Assembly: GCA_903813345.2 (NCBI GenBank)
Contig: CAIIXF020000011.1
Coordinates: forward strand, 14,245,754 to 14,309,753
Length of the DNA: 64,000 bases
From: Owenia fusiformis
Lineage: Eukaryota > Annelida > Polychaeta > Sabellida > Oweniidae
Reading direction: 5' to 3'
Part shown: positions 1-11,660 of the stretch, in pieces
Layout of the letters: each line of letters starts with the position of its first letter
Numbering within the stretch: the stretch's first letter is position 1
Position numbers and translations under genes: made by a program
The notes under the pieces: generated by a model
The model's database searches: none
The model's input: only the letters and a program-made list of their open reading frames with translations
What the model was told of the DNA's origin: nothing

Positions 1-690
1 TCTACCAAAAGTGTCATTAGACCATTTGCCATACTTATAGTTTTCACATACCAAATATGAACAAAATCGCTCCACTACTTTTCAAGTTATAGTTAAAATG
101 GCAGCCATTTTGAAAAATGGCCACCTTCTACCAAAAGTGCCATTAGACAGTGTGCCGTGCTTATAGTATTCACATACCAAATATAAACAAAATCGCTCCA
201 CTACTTTTCGAGTTATAGTGAAATACGTTAAAATGGCGGCCATTTTTCAAAAATTTTTTCAAAATGGCCACCTTCTACTAAAAGTGTCATAGGACAGTGT
301 GTCATGCTTTCAGTATTCACATGCCAAATATGAACAAAATCGCTCCACTACTTTTTGAGTTATAGTAGAATAGTTTAAAATGGCGGCCATTTTGAAAAAT
401 GGCTGCCTTCAACCAAAAGTGTCATTAGACAGTGTGCCATGCTTATAGTATTCACATACCAAATATGAACAAAATCTCTTCACTACTTTTCAAGTTATAG
501 TAAAATAGGTTAAAATGGCGGCCATTTTTTAAAATGGCCACCTTCTACCAAAAGTGTCTTTAGACAGTGTGCAATGTTTATAGTATTCACATACCAAATA
601 TGAACAAAATCGCTCCACTACTTTTCGAGTTACAGCAAAAATCGTAAAATAACGAGTAAAGGCCGCCATTTTTCAAGATGGCTGCCATGT
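1..690. repeat. Tandem repeat, ~135-bp unit, about five copies
   Basis: The segment ATGAACAAAATCGCTCCACT recurs near 56, 180, 330, 465 and 600 (one copy reads ATAAAC), giving spacings of about 126 to 147 bp. Each unit also carries AAAATGGCGGCCATTTT and a CTACCAAAAGTG block. The array runs into the left edge, so its full length is unknown. No coding content is seen. Confidence 0.9.
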
Positions 691-699
691 GCTTCTCTA

Positions 700-985
700 A
701 TATCTACATTTCTAGCTTTATTTATGTTCTATATAATTTTTTTACATCTAAAACATATTGCTATTACAGTTTTACATATTGCACCTAAATTACTGTAAAT
801 TCAGCACTAAAATGGCCGCCATTTTGAAATGAGCCGCCATTTTGAAAATCGGCTTTCAAGCAGAACTTCTACGCCCATAGGGTATATGTGTACAAAATAT
901 GAACAAAATCGGGCCAACGGTGTTTGAGTTATTGCCCGGACGGACGGACGTACGTACGGACGGATGGACGGAGGCGTTCCCTATA
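700..985. repeat. Degenerate end of the array with a GGAC-rich tract
   Basis: A diverged unit (ATGAACAAAATCGGGCCAAC at 898) is followed by a CGGACGGACGGACGTACG-type tract at 936-972. The layout of short tandem units next to a (GGAC/GTCC)n tract is also seen at 17.2-18.7 kb, which suggests two members of one class of non-autonomous repeat. Confidence 0.65.
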
Positions 986-1640
986 TCCCTCCAACTTCGT
1001 TCGATGGGATAATCAAGCAGGATTGAAGTTTTTCTCAACATGTTAATGTAGGTTGAAAGAATATCTCTCAAGGTTTATAACTTATTTTTAGAGTTTCTCA
1101 AGTTTTAGGCTGGGTCAATATGTAATAAATAATACCATTATGTCTACATTAAATGTGCCAAAGAACAAGTCTATAATAATGTTAATAGACAAACAAGTTA
1201 TGCAATGTAAGGTGGGTGTCATTTTTTGAGTCACCCTGTATTTTATAAAAAAAAGAGATCAACACTTTTTCTTCAGAGTGCACCTACCCCGAGCGCTTGA
1301 TACATGCTTTCCTTCTCTCCTCAGGCTCTGAATATTCTGTATCGCTGCTGTTGCTATCATAGTGACGGCTATATGAGTTGGAATTCTTGTCTGTCTGCCT
1401 GCGAGACATGGCAATGCTCTGATCGTGTTCTTAGAGGTTGGAATCTTGGGGTTCAGACCATTTGGTTAAAATCCTGCAATTAGGCAAGGTAAAGGAACAA
1501 TGAACAAGAAAAATGGTAACTTATTATTATCTTACCAGTCTACAAAAAACAATGGAATTGAAATCACATTAAAAAATAAAACATACAGGTAAAATTGAGG
1601 CTGATTTATACGAGCACTCTACTGAATACAGCTGTGCAAG
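986..1640. other. No gene seen
   Basis: AT-rich sequence without a credible coding region. A mariner-like terminus, GAGTCACCCTGTA, lies near 1231-1243 and hints at an old element end, but no partner end was found. Confidence 0.5.
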
Positions 1641-1645
1641 TTACA

Positions 1646-2670
1646 CACTACCAAAAGTCAATGGTAAATTTCATATGCGCCATTTTATTGAATCCTTTGA
1701 TTTGATTGGTTACCTTAAAAAACAATATGGCCGACAAGGAAGTAAAAAATAATATGAAATTGATTAATCTTAAAAATGTGATTTATCTGCACAGCTCCTT
1801 TAATTTAAATAATTTAAATCACCAATATATCAGGCAAAAGTGTAACTGCACACAATGCTTACATATTTTGCAATGTAACTATTGCGTATGTTGTCTAAAA
1901 CGTATTAAATTGACGTCACTACTGGTAAAGAGGGGAGATGTCAATGCGGTAGCCTGACAGTCTCCCCAGGGTATTTCAACATAAAGGGACCTCCTAGGGG
2001 GGTACATGGGCCAACCAGGGAAGTTCCTTTCAATTTTGAAATGAGTTGTAAACCATCGATCTATTTTTAAATGTTAATGTTTTAAATTATATTCTACTCA
2101 AATTCTATCACTGTTAAATTATATATCTGCTTCATATGGGCTTATTAGCCTTTTGCAGATTATTGACACAGATATATTCATTAAAACAGAAATTTACTCC
2201 AATTTGAGTGGCAATTTTCTCAAAAACCGGAGAAAGCCGGAGCTTAATATCTTACAAAACCACATTTTTAGAGCCTCAAAAGCAAGAAATTTAGACACGA
2301 TTACGATAAATAACCCCTCCAAGTTCCATGTTAAAATTATGGGGTGACACCGTAATTGAAACAAAAGTCGTTTCTTTCGGTGCACAAGCATTGACCAATC
2401 AATGGATCTGAATCAATCAATGGATCTGAATCAATCGATCAGAGTGTAATCTGGCAGAGAATCGTCGATTGAAATTTTCCACGCCAATTCTAGCTGAAAT
2501 TCATTCTATTCTACGATAAATACTGCATATGTTTGATAAACGATATTATCAGATGTAAGTATAACGTGTATTTGAAATATAAGACCGACATTTATGCTTT
2601 GAATTATGACATTTGAGATATAAAAATGCAAATTAGTTTGAGGATAATTTTCCATTGACTTTTGGTAGTG
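1646..2670. mobile_element. Non-autonomous DNA transposon with CAC-ended inverted repeats
   Basis: CACTACCAAAAGTCAATGG at 1646-1664 is repeated exactly in inverted orientation at 2652-2670. Both ends are flanked by TTACA (1641-1645 and 2671-2675), which fits a 5-bp target-site duplication; a TAC duplication with a one-base longer inverted repeat fits equally well. No transposase is present in the 1.0 kb interior. Two direct copies of an AATCAATGGATCTG motif lie at 2398-2437. CAC termini with 5-bp duplications are known for Transib/RAG-like elements, whereas CACTA elements usually make 2-3 bp duplications, so the superfamily is open. Confidence 0.8.
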
Positions 2671-2675
2671 TTACA

Positions 2676-3218
2676 GTCACCAAGATGAGCTAATTTCGGA
2701 GAGATTCCGAAAATAAAAAAGGTAGATGTAACTTCAATATTTTCATTCGTGCAGCATCTTGGGTCATCCCATCTTCCCAAATATTTTCATTTTGGAAATG
2801 GAATGATTCTCCAAAAATATTCAAATAAGTGGAATAACATAAGGGCTTTTTTACACAGACGAGGACATTGAAAGTACGTTATTTTGACGTGAAACAGTTC
2901 TGTCTATCATCTGAACTAGAAATGAATTCTAAAATATAACAATTCGTACCTTTTTCATCCAATTAAACGAAATATTGCGACTCCACTTTCAATATTATTC
3001 CACCATTTTGTTTTCTATGACAGCTGTGAGACATTATTATTAATTGTATTTAAAATGTTTATCGAAGCCTTCTTTAAGTTCAACTTTTGTGACAAAAATA
3101 AAAATATAATCAGTTTCTATTATGATAACAATAAAAAATAGTTTTATTACAATAACAACCACGAGTCTTTTCTTAGATTTGTTGATACTTTTCTTGTTAT
3201 TCTGTGCAATGCCATCTA
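2676..3218. other. No gene seen
   Basis: AT-rich intergenic DNA with only short chance open frames. Confidence 0.5.
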
Positions 3219-3265
3219 GGTGTCACTACGGTAATTCATTGAGGTGTCACTACAGTAAATCATTG
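3219..3265. repeat. Short direct repeat that pairs with 6602-6617
   Basis: GGTGTCACTACGGTAA at 3219-3234 is followed by a near copy about 24 bp on. The same 16 bases occur inverted at 6602-6617, beyond the A-B-B-A block. They may be the remains of the ends of a ~3.4 kb unit. Confidence 0.5.
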
Positions 3266-3993
3266 AAAAATATTGAAATAATCACAAAATTCAAGTCCTC
3301 GGTACATATCGCCATTTTCGAACGAATTAGCCCATACAATGACAATATTTCTGCGTTCCCCTATACATAACCTTCATCTTGACACTATTTAACATAGGGT
3401 TTGCGTCTCGATTTCTAAATATCACTGCACTACGCCGACATAGGGACTCATTTTTAGGTAAAATCCTTGCTTCACCGATGGAAATTAACGAATAAAGTAG
3501 TTCCAGTTTACGGGACTATGTTCTTGCGATTTTTTCTAAAAATGGCACATTGAGAAAGTACTTAGCCTCAGCCATAGATCCCGGCCAGATTCTTTTGTAG
3601 TAGTGATCAGTAGCTCAATAAATATTCCTCAAGATGAGACACCTCAGAAAATTTCAAATTTTAAAATGACGATTATGAAGCCATTTCTGAAAAATATGAG
3701 ACAAATCATACCTCATTCGAAGCATCTTGTTATTCTTTAACTTTTTTATCATCAATGACCGTTATTCAAGCAATGCTGCGTTGATAAGAGGCCAAAACAG
3801 TGATAATTTATCGCCGGACTCTTGTCTGTCCAAATCTGAATGGTGCTCCCTTGGTTCCAGAAATGTGACGTCATCATTACAATGATATTTGGACACACAA
3901 GAGTCCAAATATCTGTGGCCTCAGCTTTACATACATACCTCAAATGGCCAAAAAGCATACACTTACACCAGGCTACTATAAACATCATTGAAG
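3235..3993. other. No gene seen
   Basis: Non-coding. A local imperfect inverted pair built on GGACTCTTGTCTGTCC and GGACACACAAGAGTCC (about 3815-3910) suggests an old small palindromic insert. Confidence 0.4.
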
Positions 3994-3997
3994 TTGG

Positions 3998-4466
3998 GGT
4001 ATGAGGTTCCATATCCATCCGCCAAAAGGTATGACCCCTATATAGTCCATTTAAAAACTTGTGGTTTTGTTCTAAATAACGCCATAGTTGGCTTCTAGGG
4101 TACCTAGTATGCCACTATTTGGTATCAAAATAAAGAGGAGGAGTTCAACTTTCATTTGAATTACGAAAATAGCGATGTAGGTCAAAAATAGTTCCGACGT
4201 GAGCATGTTTATTACGCGTTTGCCCATCATATCAGAATTGAGGAAGTGGTAGCAAACGCGAGTCACAATAAATGGACGCTGATATCTCAAAAAGTAACCT
4301 GACTCCCTATAATTTGATGTAGATCAATCGAACCCCTATATGAACAGGTACATTTTGATATATAACACTATGGGGGGTAAGCGTTTTATAGTTGGTCACG
4401 AACGCCATATGTGCAAAGTATTGTTATGAATTTTCGAATTTGGTGTTGGATTACGGTACTCATACC
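3998..4466. repeat. Repeat A, left copy (469 bp)
   Basis: Starts GGTATGAGG and ends CTCATACC, so it has 8-bp inverted termini. A second copy of the same length and, as read by eye, identical sequence lies at 6052-6520 in the same orientation. TTGG precedes it at 3994-3997 and TTAA follows at 4467-4470. It contains no convincing gene. Confidence 0.9.
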
Positions 4467-4470
4467 TTAA

Positions 4471-5256
4471 TATGAGGCCTAAAATTGTCTGCTAGTTGGC
4501 CAGAGACCAATATTCTAGCAGATTTTGAGAACAGAATCGATTTTTTCGTTCTGTCTGCGTAGGGCAAACAATGATTTGAAATCACTTTCAACCATTCTGT
4601 GAGTATAAGAATGGTCATAAGAGGCCCGTGGAGGGTCTGGAATGAAAGAAAGCCCTCTGAAATTCCGTCAAAATTGCAGGTTATTTCTTCATTTTTTGCT
4701 AAAATTACATGATTTTCAGGGCCCATATCTCAGTGAAATTGCTACAATGTAGCGATTTTTCATTTTTACAGGCTAGATACACGTGTCAGGTCGACAGAAA
4801 CAGTAAGCATGTGTGATTTTCAAATTGCTACATTGTAGCAATATTTATTTCAAAATACAGGTGTGAGGGAAACTGCAATTTAGTTAGATTTGGGCGAAAA
4901 TGGCCAAATTTCAGTCAAAATCCTCGGGACACAGGCCCTTTGTCTTAGATTTAGTCAATGATGCAACTCTTAGTAGAAGGTGTGCCATATAGGGAATGAA
5001 AGCTGTTTGTCAGACGTATCATTTTCTTCAATAAACTCAGAGATAGTCAGGTTAGATTTGTGACGTCACAGTGGCAAAGTTAGACCAGCATATTTAGACG
5101 TATTTGGGGTAGGGCAAATTAACCCTTTCTAGCCTAAATGGATACATTTTCACATATTCAGCCAGTTCCGACGTTTTTATGCCTTTTTGAACTAGAAATG
5201 ATATTTTCTGCCAAAAAAAGTTGCAGAGACAAAAATCAGTGTGATGTCATAACACA
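4471..5256. repeat. Repeat B, first tandem copy (786 bp)
   Basis: Bounded by TTAA at 4467-4470 and 5257-5260 and followed directly by a second copy. It holds two short hairpins around GCTACAATGTAGC and GCTACATTGTAGC. The 88-codon minus-strand open frame in it is duplicated with the repeat and resembles nothing I know. Confidence 0.9.
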
Positions 5257-5260
5257 TTAA

Positions 5261-6047
5261 TATGAGGCCTAAAATTGTCTGCTAGTTGGCCAGAGACCAA
5301 TATTCTAGCAGATTTTGAGAACAGAATCGATTTTTTCGTTCTGTCTGCGTAGGGCAAACAATGATTTGAAATCACTTTCAACCATTCTGTGAGTATAAGA
5401 ATGGTCATAAGAGGCCCGTGGAGGGTCTGGAATGAAAGAAAGCCCTCTGAAATTCCGTCAAAATTGCAGGTTATTTCTTCATTTTTTGCTAAAATTACAT
5501 GATTTTCAGGGCCCATATCTCAGTGAAATTGCTACAATGTAGCGATTTTTCATTTTTACAGGCTAGATACACGTGTCAGGTCGACAGAAACAGTAAGCAT
5601 GTGTGATTTTCAAATTGCTACATTGTAGCAATATTTATTTCAAAATACAGGTGTGAGGGAAACTGCAATTTAGTTAGATTTGGGCGAAAATGGCCAAATT
5701 TCAGTCAAAATCCTCGGGACACAGGCCCTTTGTCTTAGATTTAGTCAATGATGCAACTCTTAGTAGAAGGTGTGCCATATAGGGAATGAAAGCTGTTTGT
5801 CAGACGTATCATTTTCTTCAATAAACTCAGAGATAGTCAGGTTAGATTTGTGACGTCACAGTGGCAAAGTTAGACCAGCATATTTAGACGTATTTGGGGT
5901 AGGGCAAATTAACCCTTTCTAGCCTAAATGGATACATTTTTCACATATTCAGCCAGTTCCGACGTTTTTATGCATTTTTGAACTAGAAATGATATTTTCT
6001 GCCAAAAAAAGTTGCAGAGACAAAAATCAGTGTGATGTCATAACACA
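5261..6047. repeat. Repeat B, second tandem copy (787 bp)
   Basis: Differs from the first copy by one extra T in a T-run near 5938 and one C-to-A change near 5973. TTAA follows at 6048-6051. The near identity means very recent duplication, or an assembly effect. Confidence 0.9.
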
Positions 6048-6051
6048 TTAA

Positions 6052-6520
6052 GGTATGAGGTTCCATATCCATCCGCCAAAAGGTATGACCCCTATATAGT
6101 CCATTTAAAAACTTGTGGTTTTGTTCTAAATAACGCCATAGTTGGCTTCTAGGGTACCTAGTATGCCACTATTTGGTATCAAAATAAAGAGGAGGAGTTC
6201 AACTTTCATTTGAATTACGAAAATAGCGATGTAGGTCAAAAATAGTTCCGACGTGAGCATGTTTATTACGCGTTTGCCCATCATATCAGAATTGAGGAAG
6301 TGGTAGCAAACGCGAGTCACAATAAATGGACGCTGATATCTCAAAAAGTAACCTGACTCCCTATAATTTGATGTAGATCAATCGAACCCCTATATGAACA
6401 GGTACATTTTGATATATAACACTATGGGGGGTAAGCGTTTTATAGTTGGTCACGAACGCCATATGTGCAAAGTATTGTTATGAATTTTCGAATTTGGTGT
6501 TGGATTACGGTACTCATACC
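6052..6520. repeat. Repeat A, right copy (469 bp)
   Basis: Same orientation and length as 3998-4466. It is preceded by TTAA and followed by TTGG (6521-6524), the same four bases that precede the left copy. The outer block therefore reads TTGG-A-TTAA-B-TTAA-B-TTAA-A-TTGG. Confidence 0.9.
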
Positions 6521-6569
6521 TTGGCATGGCTTCCTTTTAAAGTATTATAAACACTGTCCTACCCAGAAG

Positions 6570-6617
6570 TGGTATTTACCGTAGGGACCCGGAAGTGGTA
6601 TTTACCGTAGTGACACC
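6570..6617. repeat. Two-copy tandem repeat GAAGTGGTATTTACCGTAG
   Basis: Two copies lie side by side. The right one ends in TTACCGTAGTGACACC (6602-6617), the inverse of 3219-3234. Confidence 0.6.
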
Positions 6618-6737
6618 TTAATATCCAAAACGGGAAAATTTGACTATGATAATTTTTGCTCATTTAGCATTTTTTCAAACAATTGAGTTATTTCATGCTC
6701 AAAACAGCTGCATTTTCAAACTTTTAATACATGTTGT

Positions 6738-6845
6738 TAAATCATTTGATTTGATTGGTAACCTTGAAACCAATATGGCCGACAAGGAAGTATAAAAATA
6801 ATATAAAATTGATTAATCTTGAAAACGTGATTCATCGCATATATT
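6738..6845 (+). repeat. Partial second copy of the 1646-2670 element family
   Basis: TTTGATTTGATTGG, then CAATATGGCCGACAAGGAAG and ATTGATTAATCTTGAAAA, match 1696-1780 with few changes. The terminal repeats are absent, so it is a truncated relic. Confidence 0.7.
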
Positions 6846-7555
6846 GTCTAAAATATTTTTCAGATCCCGTCCTATGGTCGAAAAATCCATTTATTTTCCC
6901 ATTTCACCCATTTATAATAAAGACCGATGGCTTATCTACACCTCCTTCCTCTCGTCAGAGAGCTGAGTAGAATCATGTCCAATTACATTTTCTTTTGATT
7001 AATCCTCTAAATTTCAAAATGGTGGATGATTCTAAAAAATCTCATGACATGACAAGACATATTTATTAAACTGTGCGAAATTACAATTGTTATAGAAGTA
7101 AACTTGATTATCACATTTGAATCTCTTTATTTATATTTTTGGATATTTATCACCTCTTCAAAAATTTAACTAAAATTCATTCATGGAACTCATGGAATTC
7201 TGGCAAATTCTTGGAACTCTGACGTCCGAACTTACACGGGTGGGTGAGGAGAAACTTTTCTGAAGAAAATGACTGAAAATATAGTCCTGCGTAAGGATAC
7301 TAGCGGTAAGTGATTTGGTTTTCTGTATAAAAAGTCATTTTTCTCCTTCCCTATACCATTGGAGCGCCATCAGGCGTTTGGGAAGTGAATCGGGACTCGA
7401 TATTTATAAGGTAGGTCCTAATTTATCTGAAAACATGTCAAAGTTTAGTGGGACATCTCATTTTAAGCTGGCGGCGGGGTGATTTTGACCTTGGTGATTC
7501 TACCAGAATTTTCTGAGAAATCTGACGATAGAGGGGTCAAGTGTCGTTGTAGGCA
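6846..7555. other. No gene seen
   Basis: Non-coding, AT-rich; the open frames here lack coding character. Confidence 0.5.
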
Positions 7556-7860
7556 AAAAAACTTCGAAACAAAGCGTTTTTGCGAAAAAGCCTCGAAATA
7601 AACCGTTTTTAAAGCAAAAAGCCTCGAAACAAAACGTTTAAATGCAAGAAAGCCTCGAAACAAAGCGTTTTATAACGAAAAGGCCTTAAAATAAAACGTT
7701 TTCAAAGCAAAAACCTCGAAACGAAGAGTTTTTTTGCGAAAAGGCCTTGAAATAAAACGTTGATGTCTCTTTGCCAAAAAGCCTCGAAATAAAACGTTTT
7801 TACGCAAAAAAGCCTCGAAACAAAGCGTTTTTTGCGAAAAAGCCTTGAAATAAAACGTTG
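7556..7860. repeat. Minisatellite, ~34-bp unit, about nine copies
   Basis: Units of the form GCCTCGAAACAAAGCGTTTT alternate with GCGAAAAAG spacers. Read on the minus strand they spell repeated FVSRLF/FEAF-like peptides in several frames, which explains three overlapping open frames here. A GATGTCTCTTTGC segment occurs twice (about 7760 and 7859). It is not a protein gene. Confidence 0.85.
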
Positions 7861-8901
7861 ATGTCTCTTTGCTCTCATCAAATCTCTTCTTTGGGTATTG
7901 TTTTTCATCATTGACCTGTGTCATAGACTTTCTATGATCACATCAGTTTTCATTATTTATTTATCTTTTCCGTGACATCAAAGATCAATTTGCAAGAAAA
8001 TATGTAACAATGGAAATAAAGTATTAAAACAATAAATGCTGGCACCCACGTTTATTTCAGTCTTCTTAGTTTGAAAAAGATGTGCTTTTATCATTTTTTG
8101 TTCAAATTGGACGCAATGGAATTGCCCTGGGTACCCCCGACTCCAGTTGCCATAGTAACTATAATATTGACCAATCAGATGGCAGAAGTTATACATTAAT
8201 TTAGAAATGTACAAGGTATATTCTGACCAAATTTCAGGATGTTTGGACCAATATTTACAAAATGCCAGACACTTTTACCTTATTTATTGATCACCCTGTA
8301 TATTTCATATTTATTATTATAAAAAAATATTTTTTAAATCTATCACTGTGGGCTTCTGGTAGTTTTTTTTATTGACTATTGAATTTCAATATCGGGGGAA
8401 ATAGAGAAATGTCAGCTTTGAAGGGAGAGATTCGAGAGAAAGATAATTAAGGGACATTGGAGATAGAGGGGTCGGTAACCCCACTTTGCTTCGTAAAAAT
8501 AGTTGGTCTCGGTTTACAGTTAAACAGACAATTATATAAATGAGATTTTTCGTTTTAAATCAAGGTAACATACCTTTAGAAACCATATAATCATACATTT
8601 CTGAACATTATACTGACATAACAGTGATTAAGTAAGGCCATATTTTGAATGCTCCATAGTTGTTGGTGCAACTTACAAGACTAATAACTCTTGATGGATG
8701 GTGAATATAACTTATTGCTATTTGAAAGAAAAACATATTAATATTTATCAAGAAATACACATTTACCAGAACTACCCAAAGAGCTATAAGTGATATATTC
8801 TATTGTATTCTCAGCTAGCCCACATTTCCAATTTATTATAAACATAAACTAAATTATTACTTCCATAAATCAAACATGTTAACTGATTGAAATACTTCCA
8901 A
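7861..8901. other. No gene seen; mariner-like end near 8289
   Basis: Mostly featureless. GATCACCCTGTATA near 8288-8301 resembles a mariner/Tc1 terminal repeat, but no second end is recognised. Confidence 0.4.
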
Positions 8902-9867
8902 TAGTGGAATCAATTGGTGCAAGGCCCCCATAGGGACCTTGCGTTTTCATACTAAAGTTTGTTTGGGAGTTTTTTCTTATTGTTCTATGTATTTCAAGAC
9001 ATTTTAGAGACAGGGCCCTTTTTCTAAAGCCCTTTTTAGAAAAATAATCGAGAATGCAGAGGATACCTATTATTACTGTTTTTTAACACAATGTTAACAG
9101 AAAAATCAAATTTCAAACTTCTTATCTCACTATAATTCACCAATGAAGAATGGAAGTTGAGCAACCAAACTTGACACAAAGTTGGACCCTGAGATAAGCT
9201 CTAATCTGAGGGGTTTGATATTTTGTGAAATCATATATTTGCCTAGCAACCACATAGCAACCATCTAAAATAACATATTTTACAATATAAATCCACTTAA
9301 TATATGTTAGGATGCTATATGACCATTACAAAAAGTCTTCTTATCCTAAAATACAACAATTCAAACATATTTACAGAAGTGACATCACCATGTTGCATAG
9401 CAACAACATGGCAACAGGTTACAATGCCCATTTTGTTTTGACATTTGCACACCATATTCCTATTATATACTCACTTGTATGCCTTTGGATCCCTTCCACA
9501 TTATTTCTTAACATACAGAAATTGTATTTAAGCATAAATGATGTAGTTATGCCTGACTATTTTCCCTGGCAACTTCCAAGCAAGGGCTTGAAATAATGGT
9601 TAGATTTGCCTAGCAATGACCTACTGACAGCTTAAAATAGCAATGTTTCTCAGAAAAATCTCACTATATATCCACTATTATGTACTTGAAGAAAATTAAT
9701 ATGTATGTCTTTTAATTTATAAAGCAAAAGTATAAAATTTATAATGCAAAAGTCCTGCAATTTATGTTTCAGTTCCGAGATAAAGTAAACACAAAATATT
9801 CATCGTATTTATCCTTGTTATATTTTCAGCATTGACACCCCTAAGATAATACTTCATTTGGGTTAAT

Positions 9868-10608
9868 TGCTACAATTTCCTTTGCAGTTGCATAGTTTCG
9901 GTGCAGTGGAATGCACCATGGCATTTGCAGTTCCCTTTGCAGTCACATTTGGTGCATCCACATTTAATTATGACTTTACATGCCTCAGATGCTAGCGATA
10001 GTATTGTCCATCTGAGTACGCACAATCCTGATGCGCCCCTAAACCATCCCCATAGGTTTGGTGAAGGAAGAAGTGGATCCACTATATACCATTATGTGTT
10101 CCTTGGAGAGTTGCTCGCATGACATGATAGAGTGCTGCATCTCATGTTGGAGGTACTCTATCTGGATCCATCTGTCATGAGTGAACATGTGCCTGCGCAT
10201 GGTATTGAGATTTCAATTGTGCCCATAACTTCTGTTGTTTAGGTTGATGGGCGATCTGCTAGAGTCAAAAGGACACCTGTTAGATCATTAGATAAGTTCC
10301 GTTGCTTGAAAACTGTCACCTTGCTCTGATGGTAAAGTCCAGATGTGGTATCAGTTCCAGTATGGGCTTGGAACATTGGCAGCCCATATGATCTTTGTGG
10401 TCATAGTGCTCTAGCAATCTCATGAACTGGAATGTAGCGATACATTTTGCATTTTGAAAATGCTACATAGACCTCAATCTGTAGCTCAGAGGCACAGACT
10501 AAGGCTATCACAAGAACATTACTGTCCACTGATCTTATCATAAATGTCCTGCAACCTTTTCCGACACCATGAGACACATGCAAAAACATATATGTATCTG
10601 CCTCATGA
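9868..10608 (-). pseudogene. Broken transposon-associated protein, left-arm copy
   Basis: Minus-strand fragments read, in order, EADTYMFLHVSHGVGKG, IRSVDSNVLVIALV, YRYIPVHEIARAL, GLPMFQAHTGTDTTS, PSPNLWGWFRG and a Cys-rich end, CGCTKCDCKGNCKCHG. This order matches, from memory, a multicopy uncharacterised family in marine invertebrate genomes (EADTR, VDTDVLVL, HEIA, FHAFTGCDT, GWG, CGCKKGC...CKC). Stops and frameshifts between blocks show it is dead. The metal-binding-type Cys cluster is its best preserved part. The function of the family is unknown to me. Confidence 0.6.
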
Positions 10609-10944
10609 CATTGTTAATTTTCCACATTTGGATAGTAATATTCCACTGAACCCAGCATATGTTGTTGTGTATGTATCCCAACAGGGCTTGTTCAAAATAC
10701 TAGATATAGTATATAGATTTTAAATCAAGACACCATATTTTACTGCTTAAATCGTTAGGTCAAGGTTATACTTGTTAAAAGCTTAAAATCCTATCTGGGC
10801 TTTGCTGAAACATACAAGTCATTAATTTTAGTTTCAAGTTTTACCACTTGAGATGCTGAAGGATGTAGGAATTGTGCAAAGAGCTCTATCTTTCAAGAAA
10901 GTCTTGCCAATTGCTTGGTAGTTTGGTGTCAGGATAGGATTTCT

Positions 10945-11660
10945 CAGAAACAATGACAACAAGATAGAGTTCTTTGCACTACTAGCAACTGTTACAAGAC
11001 ATATTATGGCAGACGATAGAATCTTTGTCTCCACCATTGCAGGAGAGTGCATCAGTAATCCTGCTAATTATGCCATAATAGTCCCTGCTCCCAGGAAGAG
11101 GCAAATACACATATGTTTTTGGATGTGTCTCATGGTGTCGGAAAAGGTTGCAGGACATTTATGATAAGATAGGTGGACAGTAATGTTGTGAAAGCCTAAT
11201 AGCCTGTGCCTCTGAGCTACAGATTGAGAGCATTTTCAAAAGGCAAAACTAACCCTACATTCCAATTTATGAATTTGCTTGAGCACTACGATCACAAAGG
11301 TCACGTGCGCTGCCAATGTTCAACGCCCTTACTGGAACTTATAACACATCTTGATTTTACCATCATAGCAAGGTGACAGTTTTCAAGCAATGGAACTTAT
11401 GTAATGATCTTACAGGTGCCCTTTTGACAAGAAGCACATGTATGGGGGCAGTGGTATATAGTGGATCCAGTTCTTCCTTCACCAAGCCTATGGGGATGGT
11501 TATGGAGCCCATCGGGATTGTGGGTGCCCAGATGGACAATATTGCCCAAGCATCCAAAGCATAATTAAATGTGGATGCACCAAATGTGACTGAAAAGGGA
11601 ACTGCAAATGCCATGGTGCATTCTACTGCATCGAACTATGCACCTGCAAAGGAAATTGAA
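10945..11660 (+). pseudogene. Broken transposon-associated protein, right-arm and loop copy
   Basis: Plus-strand remnant of the same protein, extending further toward the N-terminus than the left copy because the loop belongs to it: FLRNNDNKIEFFALLATVTR (the N-K-ELF-FLA block of the family), then EEANTHMFLDVSHGVGKG and VDSNV, later the Cys-rich end in mutated form. Several stops and frameshifts are present. It faces the left-arm copy head to head across the loop. Confidence 0.55.

Noticed and set aside
4460-5516. Duplicated 88-codon minus-strand frame as a gene pair
   Set aside because: It is duplicated because repeat B is; there is no recognised motif and the ends fall at the repeat boundary.
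3998-6520. LTR retrotransposon with A as the LTR
   Set aside because: A lacks TG...CA ends, there is no primer-binding site or polypurine tract, no gag or pol, and the inside is a tandem repeat.
7463-7924. Repetitive FVSRLF-type peptide as a repeat protein
   Set aside because: Present in more than one frame, as a minisatellite gives; no start context or flanking coding sequence.
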